DNA from: Belnapia sp. F-4-1
GTDB lineage: Bacteria > Pseudomonadota > Alphaproteobacteria > Acetobacterales > Acetobacteraceae
DNA: 64,000 nucleotides
Direction of reading: 5' to 3'
Assembly (NCBI RefSeq): GCF_000802185.1
Contig: NZ_KN676113.1
Span: 1,080,372-1,144,371, forward strand
The notes below the pieces were generated by a model. That model was not told where the DNA came from. It saw nothing but the letters and a program-made list of their open reading frames with translations, and searched no databases. The position numbers were made by a program, and so were the translations under genes. Positions 29,301-37,819 of the stretch are shown here, piece after piece. How positions within the stretch are numbered: position 1 is the stretch's first letter; each line of letters starts with the position of its first letter.

Positions 29301-30227
29301 GTGGACATCAGTGACCTGAACCTGTTTGTGCGCATCGCCCGGCTTGGCAGCATCAGCGCTGCAGCACGTGACCTCAATGTCACCCCAGCGGGGGCGAGCG
29401 CGCGCCTTGCAGCGCTCGAGAAGCGGCTGGGAGCGCGCCTGCTCCATCGCACAACACGGCAAGCGACCCTGACCGAGGACGGGATAGCCTTCCTGCCGCA
29501 TGCTGAGCATGTATTGGATGCGGCACTGGCCGCGCGCGCGGCGCTCGGGCGCGAGCAGGCGACACCTCGCGGCACGCTCCGCGTGGCGGCCCCGGCCTCC
29601 TTCGCGCGCATGCACATTGTGCCAGGCCTTCGAGAATTCTGTAGCCGCTACCCGGAGCTTATTCTCGACATGCGCATCTCGGACAGCGTTGTCGACCTCG
29701 TGGAGGGCGCGTTCGACGTTGCTGTTCGCTATGCGGAGCTTGGGGATTCGTCCTTCGTTGCACGGCGGCTTGCGCCCGACCGGCGTGTGCTGGTCGCATC
29801 GCCGGACTACATCGCGCGGCGTGGTCGCCCACGGTCACCGGACGACCTTACGAACCACACCTGCCTCGTCGTCGGTACTCTCGACCTTTGGACGTTCAAA
29901 GGGGTGGACGGAAGGACCATAGAGCGGCAGGTGATGCCTACCTTGCGGATCAACGACGGTGGCGCCGTGCGCGATGCCGCGTGCGCTGGGCTTGGGATCG
30001 CGCTTATGGCCACTTGGTGCGCAGCTGAGGAGATCCGAAGCGGCGCGCTGGTCGCCGCGCTTCCGGAGTACCCGCTTGTCTCAACGCAAACCTTATGGGT
30101 GCTCTACCCAAGCTCTCGAGAGCTCGCACCCAAAGTCAGGGCGTTTATCGACTGGCTGGTTGTGAGATTCGGGCCGGAGCCATACTGGGACCGGGGCCTC
30201 GAAGCAGTGACCGGCTTTGGACGCTGA
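29301..30227 (+). CDS. LysR family transcriptional regulator
   Basis: A 308-residue regulator starting with GTG at 29301, with GGGAAG eight bases before it. The DNA-binding domain is M-D-I-S-D-L-N-L-F-V-R-I-A-R-L-G-S-I-S-A-A-A-R-D-L in order, then the recognition helix A-S-A-R-L-A-A-L-E-K-R-L-G. The effector domain begins near residue 90 with G-T-L-R-V-A-A-P-A-S-F and contains D-L-V-E-G-A-F-D-V-A-V-R-Y. The open frame extends 160 codons upstream but is antisense to the oxidoreductase fragment and not regulator-like. It diverges from that fragment, which may have been its original target. Codon choice is less GC-biased than in neighbouring core genes. Confidence 0.88.
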   Translation: MDISDLNLFVRIARLGSISAAARDLNVTPAGASARLAALEKRLGARLLHRTTRQATLTEDGIAFLPHAEHVLDAALAARAALGREQATPRGTLRVAAPASFARMHIVPGLREFCSRYPELILDMRISDSVVDLVEGAFDVAVRYAELGDSSFVARRLAPDRRVLVASPDYIARRGRPRSPDDLTNHTCLVVGTLDLWTFKGVDGRTIERQVMPTLRINDGGAVRDAACAGLGIALMATWCAAEEIRSGALVAALPEYPLVSTQTLWVLYPSSRELAPKVRAFIDWLVVRFGPEPYWDRGLEAVTGFGR

Positions 30228-30451
30228 CTTGGTCAGCTTCTTCACCAGGGCGGCGTTGGTGCAGCGGAGCCGCTGGGATTTGGGGCGGGTGTCCCGGCTG
30301 CGGTTGAGCCGTTACGCTTGGGCATGCCGTTCAGGCACAATGCCGCCTGGGCGGGGTGCCGGTGCATCGGCTCACGGCCGTGGCAAGGACGATCCCCCTT
30401 CCGCCGCGGGCGCCTCTGGCTTATCCGGCCCGGGGCAGGGGGGAGGCGGCG

Positions 30452-32020
30452 ATGCGGCGGAGGCAGGTATTGCAGGGGGCGGGGCTGGTCCTGGCGGGGC
30501 CGGCGCTCGCCCAGGGAAGCCGGACGCGCACGCTGCGCTTCATGCCGCAGGCGGCGCCAGCGGTGCTCGACCCGATCTTCAACCCGACCACCATCGCCTC
30601 GACGCATGGCTACTGCGTCTTCGACACCCTCTATGGCTGCGACAGCGCGCTGCGGCCGCGGCCGCAAATGGCGGCGGGGAGCGAGGTTTCGGCCGATGGG
30701 CTGGCCTGGACCATCCGTCTGCGCGAGGGCTTGCGCTTCCACGACGGGGAGCCGGTGCGGGCGCGGGACTGCATCGCCTCGCTCCGGCGCTGGGCGGTGC
30801 GGGACGGGTTCGGCCAGGTGCTGGCGGCGGCCGTCGCGGAATGGGCGGCACCGGACGACGGGACGCTGCTGATCCGCCTGCACCGGCCCTTCCCGGCGCT
30901 GCTCGACGCTCTGGCCAAGCCGGCGGCGAGCCCGGCCTTCATCATGCCGGAGCGGGTGGCGGCGACACCGGCCGACAAGCCGATCACCGAGATGGTGGGC
31001 AGCGGCCCCTGGCGCTTCATCGCCGACGAATTCAGCCAGGGTGCGCGGGCGGCCTACGCGCGGAACGAGGCCTATGTCCCGCGCGATGAGCCGGCGGACG
31101 CGGCCTCGGGCGGCAAGCGCGTGCATTTCGACCGGCTGGAGCTGATCTGGATTCCGGATGGCGGCACCGCGGCGGCGGCGCTCCGGACCGGGGAGATCGA
31201 CTGGATTGAATATCCCCTGCCCGACCTGGTGCCGGTGCTGGACCGGGCGCCGGGCGTCGCCACCCAGATCTACGACCCGAACGGCTTCCTCGGCTTCCTG
31301 CGCTTCAACCACCTGCATCCGCCCTTCAACGACGTGCGGGTGCGGCGAGCGGTGCGCGAGGCGATGGCGCAGCCGGACTACATGGCCTCCGTCGCCCTGC
31401 CCGGCGACTGGCGGGAATGCCATGCCGTCTTCCCCTGCGGACTGCCGCAGGTGCGAGAATTCGAAGCCCCGCCGGGTGGTGCCCCGGCGATGGAGCGGGC
31501 GCGGGCGGCGCTGCGCGAGGCCGGCTATCGCGGCGAGCGCGTGGTGCTCGTCAACCCGAGCGACTTCCCCGCCGTCACCCAGCAGGGCCGCGTCACCGCC
31601 GACCTGATGCGGCGGCTCGGCGTTAACATCGAACTGGTGGAGAGCGACTGGGCGACGATCATCGCCCGCCGCGCCAACAGGGCGCCGCCCGAGGCCGGCG
31701 GCTGGAGCCTGCACAACACGAACTTCCCGGCCGCCGCCATCGCCAACCCGGCGGTGAGCCCGATCATCCGCGGGCATGGCGAGCGGGCCTGGTTCGGCTG
31801 GCCGAGCGATGCGGCGAGCGAGGCGGCGGTCGCGCGCTGGATCGGCGCCGCCGATGCCGGGGCGCAGGCCGAGGCGATGGCCGACCTCCAGGCCGCGGCC
31901 TGGGAAAGCGTGCCTTTCGCCCCCACCGGCCTGTTCCGCCTGCGCACCGCCTTCCGGCGGGAGCTGCAGGGCGTGCTGCAGGGGCCGAACCCCTTCCTGT
32001 GGAATCTCCGCCGGGTGTAG
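30452..32020 (+). CDS. ABC transporter substrate-binding protein (family 5, peptide/nickel type), orphan
   Basis: A 522-residue periplasmic protein. The N-terminus M-R-R-R-Q-V-L-Q-G-A-G-L-V-L is a Tat-like or Sec signal with twin arginines, ending A-L-A-Q-G. The mature part has the family-5 pattern: L-D-P-I-F-N near residue 38, T-I-R-L-R-E-G-L-R-F-H-D-G-E-P-V near residue 85 and M-V-G-S-G-P-W-R-F near residue 185, then R-F-N-H-L-H-P-P-F. A GGGGGGAGG stretch precedes the start. No permease or ATPase genes are next to it, so it must use a system encoded elsewhere. A close relative lies at 47.6-49.2 kb. Confidence 0.88.
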   Translation: MRRRQVLQGAGLVLAGPALAQGSRTRTLRFMPQAAPAVLDPIFNPTTIASTHGYCVFDTLYGCDSALRPRPQMAAGSEVSADGLAWTIRLREGLRFHDGEPVRARDCIASLRRWAVRDGFGQVLAAAVAEWAAPDDGTLLIRLHRPFPALLDALAKPAASPAFIMPERVAATPADKPITEMVGSGPWRFIADEFSQGARAAYARNEAYVPRDEPADAASGGKRVHFDRLELIWIPDGGTAAAALRTGEIDWIEYPLPDLVPVLDRAPGVATQIYDPNGFLGFLRFNHLHPPFNDVRVRRAVREAMAQPDYMASVALPGDWRECHAVFPCGLPQVREFEAPPGGAPAMERARAALREAGYRGERVVLVNPSDFPAVTQQGRVTADLMRRLGVNIELVESDWATIIARRANRAPPEAGGWSLHNTNFPAAAIANPAVSPIIRGHGERAWFGWPSDAASEAAVARWIGAADAGAQAEAMADLQAAAWESVPFAPTGLFRLRTAFRRELQGVLQGPNPFLWNLRRV

Positions 32021-32021
32021 T

Positions 32022-32834
32022 TCAGCAGGGGTTGGGCAGCACCGCCAGCTCGCGCATCCGGCCGTTCACGCTGAAGTCGCCGAACTCCATCTTCAGCTCG
32101 TCCGCGACGCCGTTCTCGTAGTAGCGCAGCCCGACCTCGTAGTCGGGGGCGCTGGCGCCGCCGCCACTCTTGTCCGGCGTGCGGTCGAAGAAGGCGATGC
32201 GCATCCGCGCGCTGCCGAGCGGGGCGAGGGCCGGGAAGCGCTCGTTCGGCTGCGGCGACTGCCAGGCCTGGAGGACGCTGGTGGTGTCCTGCGCGCCATC
32301 GGCGCTGGTGCCGTCGAAGAGCGGCACGACCAGCAGCCGCTGCCCGGCGCGGGAGGCGGCGAGCGTACGGATGGTGTGCAGCATCGGCAGCAGCGTGCCG
32401 GGCGGGAGCTGCACCTGCTTCGCCTCCGGGTCGACATAGCGGACGGTGCCGCCCTCCGGCGTCACCTCCGCCTCGCCCGAGATGCGCTGAGAGACGGCAC
32501 CCTGCGAGGTCTGGGTGAGGGAGAAGCGGATGCTCCGCCCGTCCTTGGTCTCGTAGGTCGAGTAGTCGGAGGTGGTCTCGACCTCCGTTCCGTCCCGGTC
32601 GGTGATGGTGAGCTGGAAGCGCTGGCGCGTCGCCCAGCCGTCGCAGGCATCGACCACCTCGTAGAGCATGGCGCCCTCGGCGCGGGCGATGTCGGAATTC
32701 TCCCGCACCCGGTCGAGCGTCAGCTGGTAGGCGGCACGATGGCCGACCATCGCCTCCACCCCCGGCTCCGCGGCGACGGGCGCGACCCAGGCAGCAAGGA
32801 GGGCGGCAGCGAGCAGGGGGCGGCGCAGCGGCAT
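32022..32834 (-). CDS. eipB: EipB-like cell envelope protein (DUF1849)
   Basis: A 270-residue periplasmic protein. A signal peptide (M-P-L-R-R-P-L-L-A-A-A-L-L, ending A-V-A-A) is followed by H-R-A-A-Y-Q-L-T-L near residue 33 and Y-E-V-V-D-A-C-D-G-W-A-T-R-Q near residue 60. The sequence then gives beta-rich stretches and a final L-P-N-P-C. The two cysteines, one after V-D-A and one at the very C-terminus, match the disulfide of the EipB spiral-barrel protein known in Brucella. EipB helps maintain envelope integrity in alphaproteobacteria. The gene lies 29 bases after aspS on the same strand. Confidence 0.88.
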   Translation of the reverse strand: MPLRRPLLAAALLAAWVAPVAAEPGVEAMVGHRAAYQLTLDRVRENSDIARAEGAMLYEVVDACDGWATRQRFQLTITDRDGTEVETTSDYSTYETKDGRSIRFSLTQTSQGAVSQRISGEAEVTPEGGTVRYVDPEAKQVQLPPGTLLPMLHTIRTLAASRAGQRLLVVPLFDGTSADGAQDTTSVLQAWQSPQPNERFPALAPLGSARMRIAFFDRTPDKSGGGASAPDYEVGLRYYENGVADELKMEFGDFSVNGRMRELAVLPNPC

Positions 32835-32863
32835 CACTCTGTCCTTCGAAGCGACGTGTTGAT

Positions 32864-34666
32864 CTAGGACGCCTTGGGCGCCGCGGCAGCCCCTTTGGCG
32901 GGCGGCAGCTCGGGGCGGATGTGCAATTCCTTGAGCCGGGCGGGCTCCACGGTGGAGGGCGAGCCCATCATCAGCTCTTCGCCCTGCTGGTTCATGGGGA
33001 AGAGGTTGACCTCGCGCAGGTTCGGCTCCTCCGCCAGCAGCATGACGATGCGGTCGATGCCGGCGGCCATGCCGCCGTGCGGCGGAGCGCCGTAGCGGAA
33101 GGCGTTGAGCATGCCGCCGAAGCGCTCCTCGACCGCCTCCGGCGGGTAGCCGGCGATGCCGAAGGCCCGCACCATGATCTCCGCCTTGTGGTTGCGGATG
33201 GCGCCCGAGGCCATCTCGTAGCCGTTGCAGACCACGTCGTACTGGTAGGCCGGGATGGTCAGCGGATCCTGGTTCTCCAGCGCCTCCATCTCGCCCTGCG
33301 GCATGGAGAAGGGGTTGTGGCTGAAGTCGACCTGCCCCGTCTCCTCGTTCAGCTCGTAGAACGGAAAGTCGGTGATCCAGCAGAAGCGGAAGCCGGTCTT
33401 CTCGGAGAGGCCGAGGTCGTGGCCGAGCTTGAGCCGCGCCTGGCCGGCGAGCTTGGCGGCATCGGCCGCCTTGCCGGCGGCGAAGAAGACGGCGTCGCCC
33501 GCCCCGAGGCCGCAGGCCTCGCGGATCGCCGCGGCGCGGTCCGCCTCGAGGTTGCGGGCGATCGGGCCCTTGGCGCCATCCGCCTCGAAGGTGATGTAGC
33601 CGAGGCCGCCGGCGCCCTGCTCGCGCGCCCACTCGTTCATCTTGTCGAAGAAGCTGCGCGGGTTGCCGGCCGCGCCCGGCGCCGGGATGGCGCGCACCAC
33701 GCCGCCCGATGCCGCGATCTTGGCGAAGAGGCCGAAGCCGGAGCCGGCGAACTGCTCCGTCACGTCGCGGATGACGAGCGGGTTGCGGAGGTCCGGCTTG
33801 TCGGAGCCGTAGTCGAGCATCGCCTGGGCATAGGGGATGCGGATCCAGGGGCCGGCATCGACATGGCGGCCTTCGGCGAAGCGCTCGAAGGTGCCGCGGA
33901 TCACCGGCTCCATCGTGGTGAACACGTCCTCCTGCGTGACGAAGCTCATCTCGACGTCGAGCTGGTAGAACATCAGCGTGCGGTCGGCGCGGCCGGCCTC
34001 GTCGCGGAAGCAGGGGGCAATCTGGAAGTAGCGGTCGAAGCCCGCCACCATCGTCAGCTGCTTGTACTGCTGCGGTGCCTGCGGCAGGGCGTAGAACTTG
34101 CCGGGATGCAGACGGGCGGGGACGAGGAAGTCGCGCGCGCCCTCGGGGCTGCTGACGGTCAGGATCGGCGTCTGGAATTCGTTGAAGCTGGCGGCGATCA
34201 TCCGCTCGCGGATGTCCTGGATGATCTGCGCGCGGAGGATCATGTTCCGCTGCAGCCGCTCCCGCCTGAGGTCGAGGAAGCGGTAGCGCAGCCGCATCTC
34301 CTCCGGATACTCCTGCTCCGTCGCGATCTGGAAGGGCAGCACCTCGGCGGTGGATTGCACCGTGAGCTCGCGGACGCGGAGCTCGATCTCGCCGGTCGGG
34401 AGCTTGGCGTTCACCGTGCCGGGCTCGCGGTTCACCACCTCGCCGGTGACGGTGACGACGCTCTCGGGCCGCAGCCGGTCCGCCGCCTCGAAGACGGGCG
34501 AGCCCTGGGCCACCACGCATTGGGTGAGGCCGTAATGGTCGCGCAGGTCGAGGAAGAGCAGGCCGCCATGGTCCCGCTTGCGGTGCACCCAGCCGGAAAG
34601 GCGCGCCGTGCTGCCGGCATCGGTGGCGCGGAGGGCGCCGCAGCTATGGGTGCGGTAGGCATGCAT
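32864..34666 (-). CDS. aspS: Aspartyl-tRNA synthetase
   Basis: A 600-residue class II synthetase of bacterial length. The N-terminal OB fold contains [21 protein letters not shown] near residue 26. Motif 2 reads [12 protein letters not shown] near residue 220, the bacterial insertion domain follows, and motif 3 is [11 protein letters not shown] near residue 540. It charges tRNA-Asp, and in many alphaproteobacteria also tRNA-Asn; which case applies here cannot be seen. I chose ATG 34666, where M-H-A-Y-R-T-H begins, as in related proteins. It is divergent from rnd with 112 bases between. Confidence 0.96.
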   Translation of the reverse strand: MHAYRTHSCGALRATDAGSTARLSGWVHRKRDHGGLLFLDLRDHYGLTQCVVAQGSPVFEAADRLRPESVVTVTGEVVNREPGTVNAKLPTGEIELRVRELTVQSTAEVLPFQIATEQEYPEEMRLRYRFLDLRRERLQRNMILRAQIIQDIRERMIAASFNEFQTPILTVSSPEGARDFLVPARLHPGKFYALPQAPQQYKQLTMVAGFDRYFQIAPCFRDEAGRADRTLMFYQLDVEMSFVTQEDVFTTMEPVIRGTFERFAEGRHVDAGPWIRIPYAQAMLDYGSDKPDLRNPLVIRDVTEQFAGSGFGLFAKIAASGGVVRAIPAPGAAGNPRSFFDKMNEWAREQGAGGLGYITFEADGAKGPIARNLEADRAAAIREACGLGAGDAVFFAAGKAADAAKLAGQARLKLGHDLGLSEKTGFRFCWITDFPFYELNEETGQVDFSHNPFSMPQGEMEALENQDPLTIPAYQYDVVCNGYEMASGAIRNHKAEIMVRAFGIAGYPPEAVEERFGGMLNAFRYGAPPHGGMAAGIDRIVMLLAEEPNLREVNLFPMNQQGEELMMGSPSTVEPARLKELHIRPELPPAKGAAAAPKAS

Positions 34667-34778
34667 GGGGGTTCGGGACCTGCGCTGGCAATCGGAGCGC
34701 TCGTAAGAGGGGCCCGGGGCGGGTCCTGTCAAGCGCGCATGGCTTTCCCCCGCGCCCGCCCGGGTCTAGAAGCCGGGC

Positions 34779-35963
34779 ATGAGCCGTCGTTCCGCCGAAG
34801 CCGAGCCCGTTCCCGCCCTCGTCACGACCTCCGAAGCCCTGGCCGCCCTCTGCGAGCGGCTGCGGCAGGAGAGCTTCGTCACCGTCGATACGGAGTTCAT
34901 GCGCGAACGGACCTATTGGCCCGAGCTCTGCGTCGTCCAGCTCGGCGGGGCGCGGGAGACGGCCGTGGTCGATGCCCTGGCCCCCGATCTCGACCTCGCC
35001 CCGCTCGGGGCCCTGCTGGCCGACCCGGCGGTGGTGAAGGTCTTCCACGCCGCGCGGCAGGACGTCGAGATCTTCCTGCTGAAATTCGATGCGGTGCCGG
35101 CGCCGCTCTTCGACACCCAGGTGGCCGCCATGGTGGCCGGCTTCGGCGACCAGGTGAGCTACGACCAGCTCTGCCGCTCGCTGGCCAGTGCCCAGATCGA
35201 CAAGGCGCATCGCTTCAGCGACTGGTCGGTGCGGCCGCTCTCCGCCGCGCAGGTCGCCTATGCGGCAGCCGACGTCACCCATCTCCGTCGCATCTATGTG
35301 GCGCTCCGCGACCGGCTGGAGCGGGAGGGGCGGCTCGACTGGGTGGGCGAGGAGATGGCGGTTTTGACCCGGCCGGAGACCTACCGCACCGATCCGGAGA
35401 CGGCCTGGGAGCGGCTGCGTCCGCGCACCGGCAACCGCCGCTTCCTCGGCCTGCTGCAGGCCGCCGCCGCCTGGCGGGAGCGGGAGGCGCAGCGCATCAA
35501 CATCCCCCGCCAGCGGCTGGTGAAGGACGAGACGCTGCTGGAACTGGCCGCCACCGGGCCGGAGACGCCGGTTGACCTCGCCCGGGCGCGGGGCATCTCG
35601 GAGGGCTTCGCCAAGGGGCGGAGCGGCGCCGGGCTCATCGCCGCGATCAAGGCGGCCAAGGCGCTGCCCGATTCGGACCTGCCGGAGGCGCCGCGCGACC
35701 GCGGCGGCCCCTCCCCCTCCCCTGCCCTGGTCGCGCTGCTGAAGGTGCTGCTGGCGGCCAAGGCGGAGGAGCACCATGTCGCGCCGCGCCTGCTGGCGAA
35801 CAGCGAGGAGCTGGACCGGCTGGCGACCGAGGCGGAGCCGGACCTGCCGGCGCTGCATGGCTGGCGGCGGGAGGTCTTCGGCGAGGCGGCGATGGCGCTC
35901 AAGGCAGGCCGGCTGGCAGTCGGCGTCGAGGGGCGGCGGATCAAGCTGATCGCGGTGCGGTAG
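34779..35963 (+). CDS. rnd: Ribonuclease D
   Basis: A 394-residue 3'-5' exoribonuclease. The DEDDy exonuclease domain shows F-V-T-V-D-T-E-F-M-R-E near residue 35, V-F-H-A-A-R-Q-D-V-E near residue 90 and Y-A-A-A-D-V-T-H-L near residue 166. The C-terminal half contains HRDC-type helices (R-Q-R-L-V-K-D-E-T-L-L-E-L-A near residue 250). RNase D trims tRNA 3' ends. Length and motifs are normal. It is the only gene on its short rightward transcript. Confidence 0.94.
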   Translation: MSRRSAEAEPVPALVTTSEALAALCERLRQESFVTVDTEFMRERTYWPELCVVQLGGARETAVVDALAPDLDLAPLGALLADPAVVKVFHAARQDVEIFLLKFDAVPAPLFDTQVAAMVAGFGDQVSYDQLCRSLASAQIDKAHRFSDWSVRPLSAAQVAYAAADVTHLRRIYVALRDRLEREGRLDWVGEEMAVLTRPETYRTDPETAWERLRPRTGNRRFLGLLQAAAAWREREAQRINIPRQRLVKDETLLELAATGPETPVDLARARGISEGFAKGRSGAGLIAAIKAAKALPDSDLPEAPRDRGGPSPSPALVALLKVLLAAKAEEHHVAPRLLANSEELDRLATEAEPDLPALHGWRREVFGEAAMALKAGRLAVGVEGRRIKLIAVR

Positions 35964-36075
35964 GCGGCCGGGCACCGCCGCCGGTGCCGGCCGGCTGCTG
36001 GGGCTGCGGCACCATCGGCGTGCCGGGCTTCGCGTCATCCTTCGCCATGCCTGTCTCCTGTTCTGGGAGGCAGGC

Positions 36076-36606
36076 TCAACGCGGCAGGCCCTCCGCAGTG
36101 CCCTCGAGGCCAAGCGCCCGCAGCTGCGCGATGCTCCCCGCCGCCGAGACGTGGTGGATGAAGCGCCCGCCCTTCCGCTCCCACCCGTCCCGCGCGGAGG
36201 CGCGGTCATCCACCAGCACATGGCCGGGGCCTGACCAGCGCGGCTTCTCGTGGCTCATGCAGGTGATGACGGGGACATGCGCGCCGAGCACCCGCGCGAC
36301 CCAGCGCCGCTTCTGCTCGGGCGCCCAGGCGCCGCGCGGCAGGCCGGTGAGGATGGTCGGATGCAGCGGAGCGCAGAAGCGCCAGAGCGCCTCGGCATCC
36401 TGCATCATCTCGAGCGTTTCGAAGAAGCGCGGCGCGCGGGCGAGCGCGGCCCACATCGTTTTCAGCGGCAACGCTTCCGGCCGCTGGCCGGTCACGGCCT
36501 CGACGCCGCGGTCGAAATCCGCCAGCACGCCGTCGAGGTCGAGGAAGAGCACCGCGCTACCGGCGGCAGGCCCCGGCGGCGAGGCGGACGCAATCGGCGA
36601 AGACAT
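36076..36606 (-). CDS. 5'(3')-deoxyribonucleotidase-like HAD phosphatase
   Basis: About 176 residues. The HAD motif I L-F-L-D-L-D-G-V-L-A-D-F-D appears near residue 20, motif II as T-I-L-T-G-L-P near residue 85 and the acidic motif III/IV as H-V-L-V-D-D-R-A near residue 130. The pattern and small size match NT5C-type deoxyribonucleotidases, which remove phosphate from deoxynucleoside monophosphates. ATG 36606 is chosen as the closest start to motif I; ATGs at 36615 and 36636 are alternatives. It overlaps the upstream deoxyribosyltransferase gene by 50 bases, which suggests coupled translation and a shared job in deoxynucleoside metabolism. Confidence 0.82.
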   Translation of the reverse strand: MSSPIASASPPGPAAGSAVLFLDLDGVLADFDRGVEAVTGQRPEALPLKTMWAALARAPRFFETLEMMQDAEALWRFCAPLHPTILTGLPRGAWAPEQKRRWVARVLGAHVPVITCMSHEKPRWSGPGHVLVDDRASARDGWERKGGRFIHHVSAAGSIAQLRALGLEGTAEGLPR

Positions 36607-37114
36607 CGAGCGCATCGAAGGCCCGGTCCACCCCATCCGCCGGCAGCACGACCGGGTGGCCGCCGCCCTGCAGCACGGCGCCGGGGATCATCAGGTTGTC
36701 GGGGAGGCCGAAGCCTTCCACCATCAGGCCGGGCAGCGGGTCCGGCACCGACGAGAGGTGCCGGCGGGTGCGCTCGGCGAAGGGCGTCGCCGTGTTGGAA
36801 TAGGCGAAGATCGGCTTGCCGCGGCCGAGGAACCAGCCGAGTTCCACCAGCGTGCCGGCATCCGCCGAGGGGCCGCGGAAGGGCGTGAGGTTGGCGATGA
36901 CGATGTCGCATTCCTCCATCATCGCCACGTCCTTGTCGTAGATGACGCGCCACAGCCGGTCCTCCGGCAAGGTGCGCAGCGTCTCGACATCCTCGTTCAG
37001 CGGCGGACGGCCGGTGATGCCATGCTGCGCGCAGAGGGCGACCTTGCGGGCCGCATGGGCGATGGCGTCGGGGAGGAAGACGTCCGGCCCGGCGAGATAG
37101 GCGGTGATGCTCAT
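36557..37114 (-). CDS. Nucleoside 2-deoxyribosyltransferase
   Basis: A 185-residue enzyme that swaps the base on 2'-deoxynucleosides. The N-terminus A-Y-L-A-G-P-D-V-F near residue 5, the D-V-A-M-M-E-E-C-D-I-V-I-A-N-L-T-P-F-R-G segment near residue 63, and D-A-G-T-L-V-E-L-G-W-F with the nucleophilic Glu near residue 90 are family signatures. The enzyme acts in base salvage. The gene comes first in a leftward pair with the deoxyribonucleotidase. Together they could turn deoxynucleotides into free bases or new deoxynucleosides. Confidence 0.88.
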   Translation of the reverse strand: MSITAYLAGPDVFLPDAIAHAARKVALCAQHGITGRPPLNEDVETLRTLPEDRLWRVIYDKDVAMMEECDIVIANLTPFRGPSADAGTLVELGWFLGRGKPIFAYSNTATPFAERTRRHLSSVPDPLPGLMVEGFGLPDNLMIPGAVLQGGGHPVVLPADGVDRAFDALDVFADCVRLAAGACRR

Positions 37115-37150
37115 GCGCCCGCAGTCAACAGGAGCCGGCGCCGCCTGTCA

Positions 37151-37408
37151 TCAGGGGAAGACACCCAGCAGCCAGGCCGTGCAGAGCAGGGCCAGCGCCC
37201 AGGCGAGAACGGCGCCGCCGAACAGCTTCCAGGCATGGCCGGCGGCGCCCCGCTCCAGCAGGCGCTGCAGCACCTCGCCGAGGCTCACGCGCGCGGGCCG
37301 GGACGGGCGCATCGCCGCGGCGCGCGGGCGAGCCTGCTGCCAGGCATTGGGATTGGGGCGGAGCGCCTGGCGGGCCTCCGTCCTCCGTCGATCGAGAATG
37401 TCCTGCAC
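37151..37408 (-). CDS. Small single-pass membrane protein, unknown function
   Basis: An 85-residue protein with a basic N-terminal half (rich in Arg and Pro) and one membrane segment at residues about 63-83 (F-G-G-A-V-L-A-W-A-L-A-L-L-C-T-A-W). I do not recognise a family. It lies 36 bases upstream of the deoxyribosyltransferase gene on the same strand, so may share its promoter. Coding is plausible but not certain. Confidence 0.55.
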   Translation of the reverse strand: MQDILDRRRTEARQALRPNPNAWQQARPRAAAMRPSRPARVSLGEVLQRLLERGAAGHAWKLFGGAVLAWALALLCTAWLLGVFP

Positions 37409-37518
37409 AGATGGGCCATGACGTCGTTACGGAACGGAGTTTGTGCGGCGCAACCGTTCCGATCCAGTCACTGACCCGTGCATCGCGGATCGGTGCAATG
37501 GCGCGGCGAACCAGTTGC

Positions 37519-37548
37519 CTTCTCGCCGGTTGATGCGGCGAGAAGGAG
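37519..37548 (+). promoter_or_regulatory. 5' leader hairpin overlapping the Shine-Dalgarno of the DUF2934 gene
   Basis: Perfect 10-base arms at 37519-37528 and 37536-37545 around a seven-base loop. The right arm ends inside AAGGAG (37543-37548), the ribosome binding site of the gene starting at 37559. When folded, the first three bases of that site are paired. This could slow translation until the hairpin opens, for example by heat or a bound factor. The mechanism is an inference from the pairing only. Confidence 0.5.
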
Positions 37549-37558
37549 AGGACCCGGA

Positions 37559-37774
37559 ATGAGCGACGAAGAACACCGCGCGCAGCGCATCCGCGAACGC
37601 GCCTATTTCCTCTGGCTCGGCGATGGCCAACCGAACGGTCAGGCGGAGGAGTACTGGCACCGCGCCATCGCCGCCGAGCAGGACCAGGAGGCGGATGAGG
37701 CGAGCAAGGAAAGCTTCCCCGCCAGCGACCCGCCGGCGCATAGCGGCATCACCGGGGTCGGCGGCCCGGCTTGA
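37559..37774 (+). CDS. DUF2934 domain-containing small protein
   Basis: A 71-residue acidic protein: I-R-E-R-A-Y-F-L-W-L-G-D-G-Q-P-N-G-Q-A-E-E-Y-W-H-R-A in order at residues 11-36 is the DUF2934 core. It is followed by an acidic stretch and S-F-P-A-S-D-P-P-A, a tail motif often seen in these proteins. The start is set by AAGGAG ten bases upstream. The family is common in alphaproteobacteria, of unknown function, sometimes linked to stress. The Shine-Dalgarno lies at the base of a strong hairpin. Confidence 0.87.
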   Translation: MSDEEHRAQRIRERAYFLWLGDGQPNGQAEEYWHRAIAAEQDQEADEASKESFPASDPPAHSGITGVGGPA

Positions 37775-37819
37775 CGGGTGGCGACCCCGTCGCTGCTATG
37801 GCGGCGGGGAGGCCATCAC

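Noticed and set aside
32921-35575. An 884-codon open frame on the plus strand
   Set aside because: It is antisense to aspS and then out of frame with rnd. Both real genes have full motif sets.
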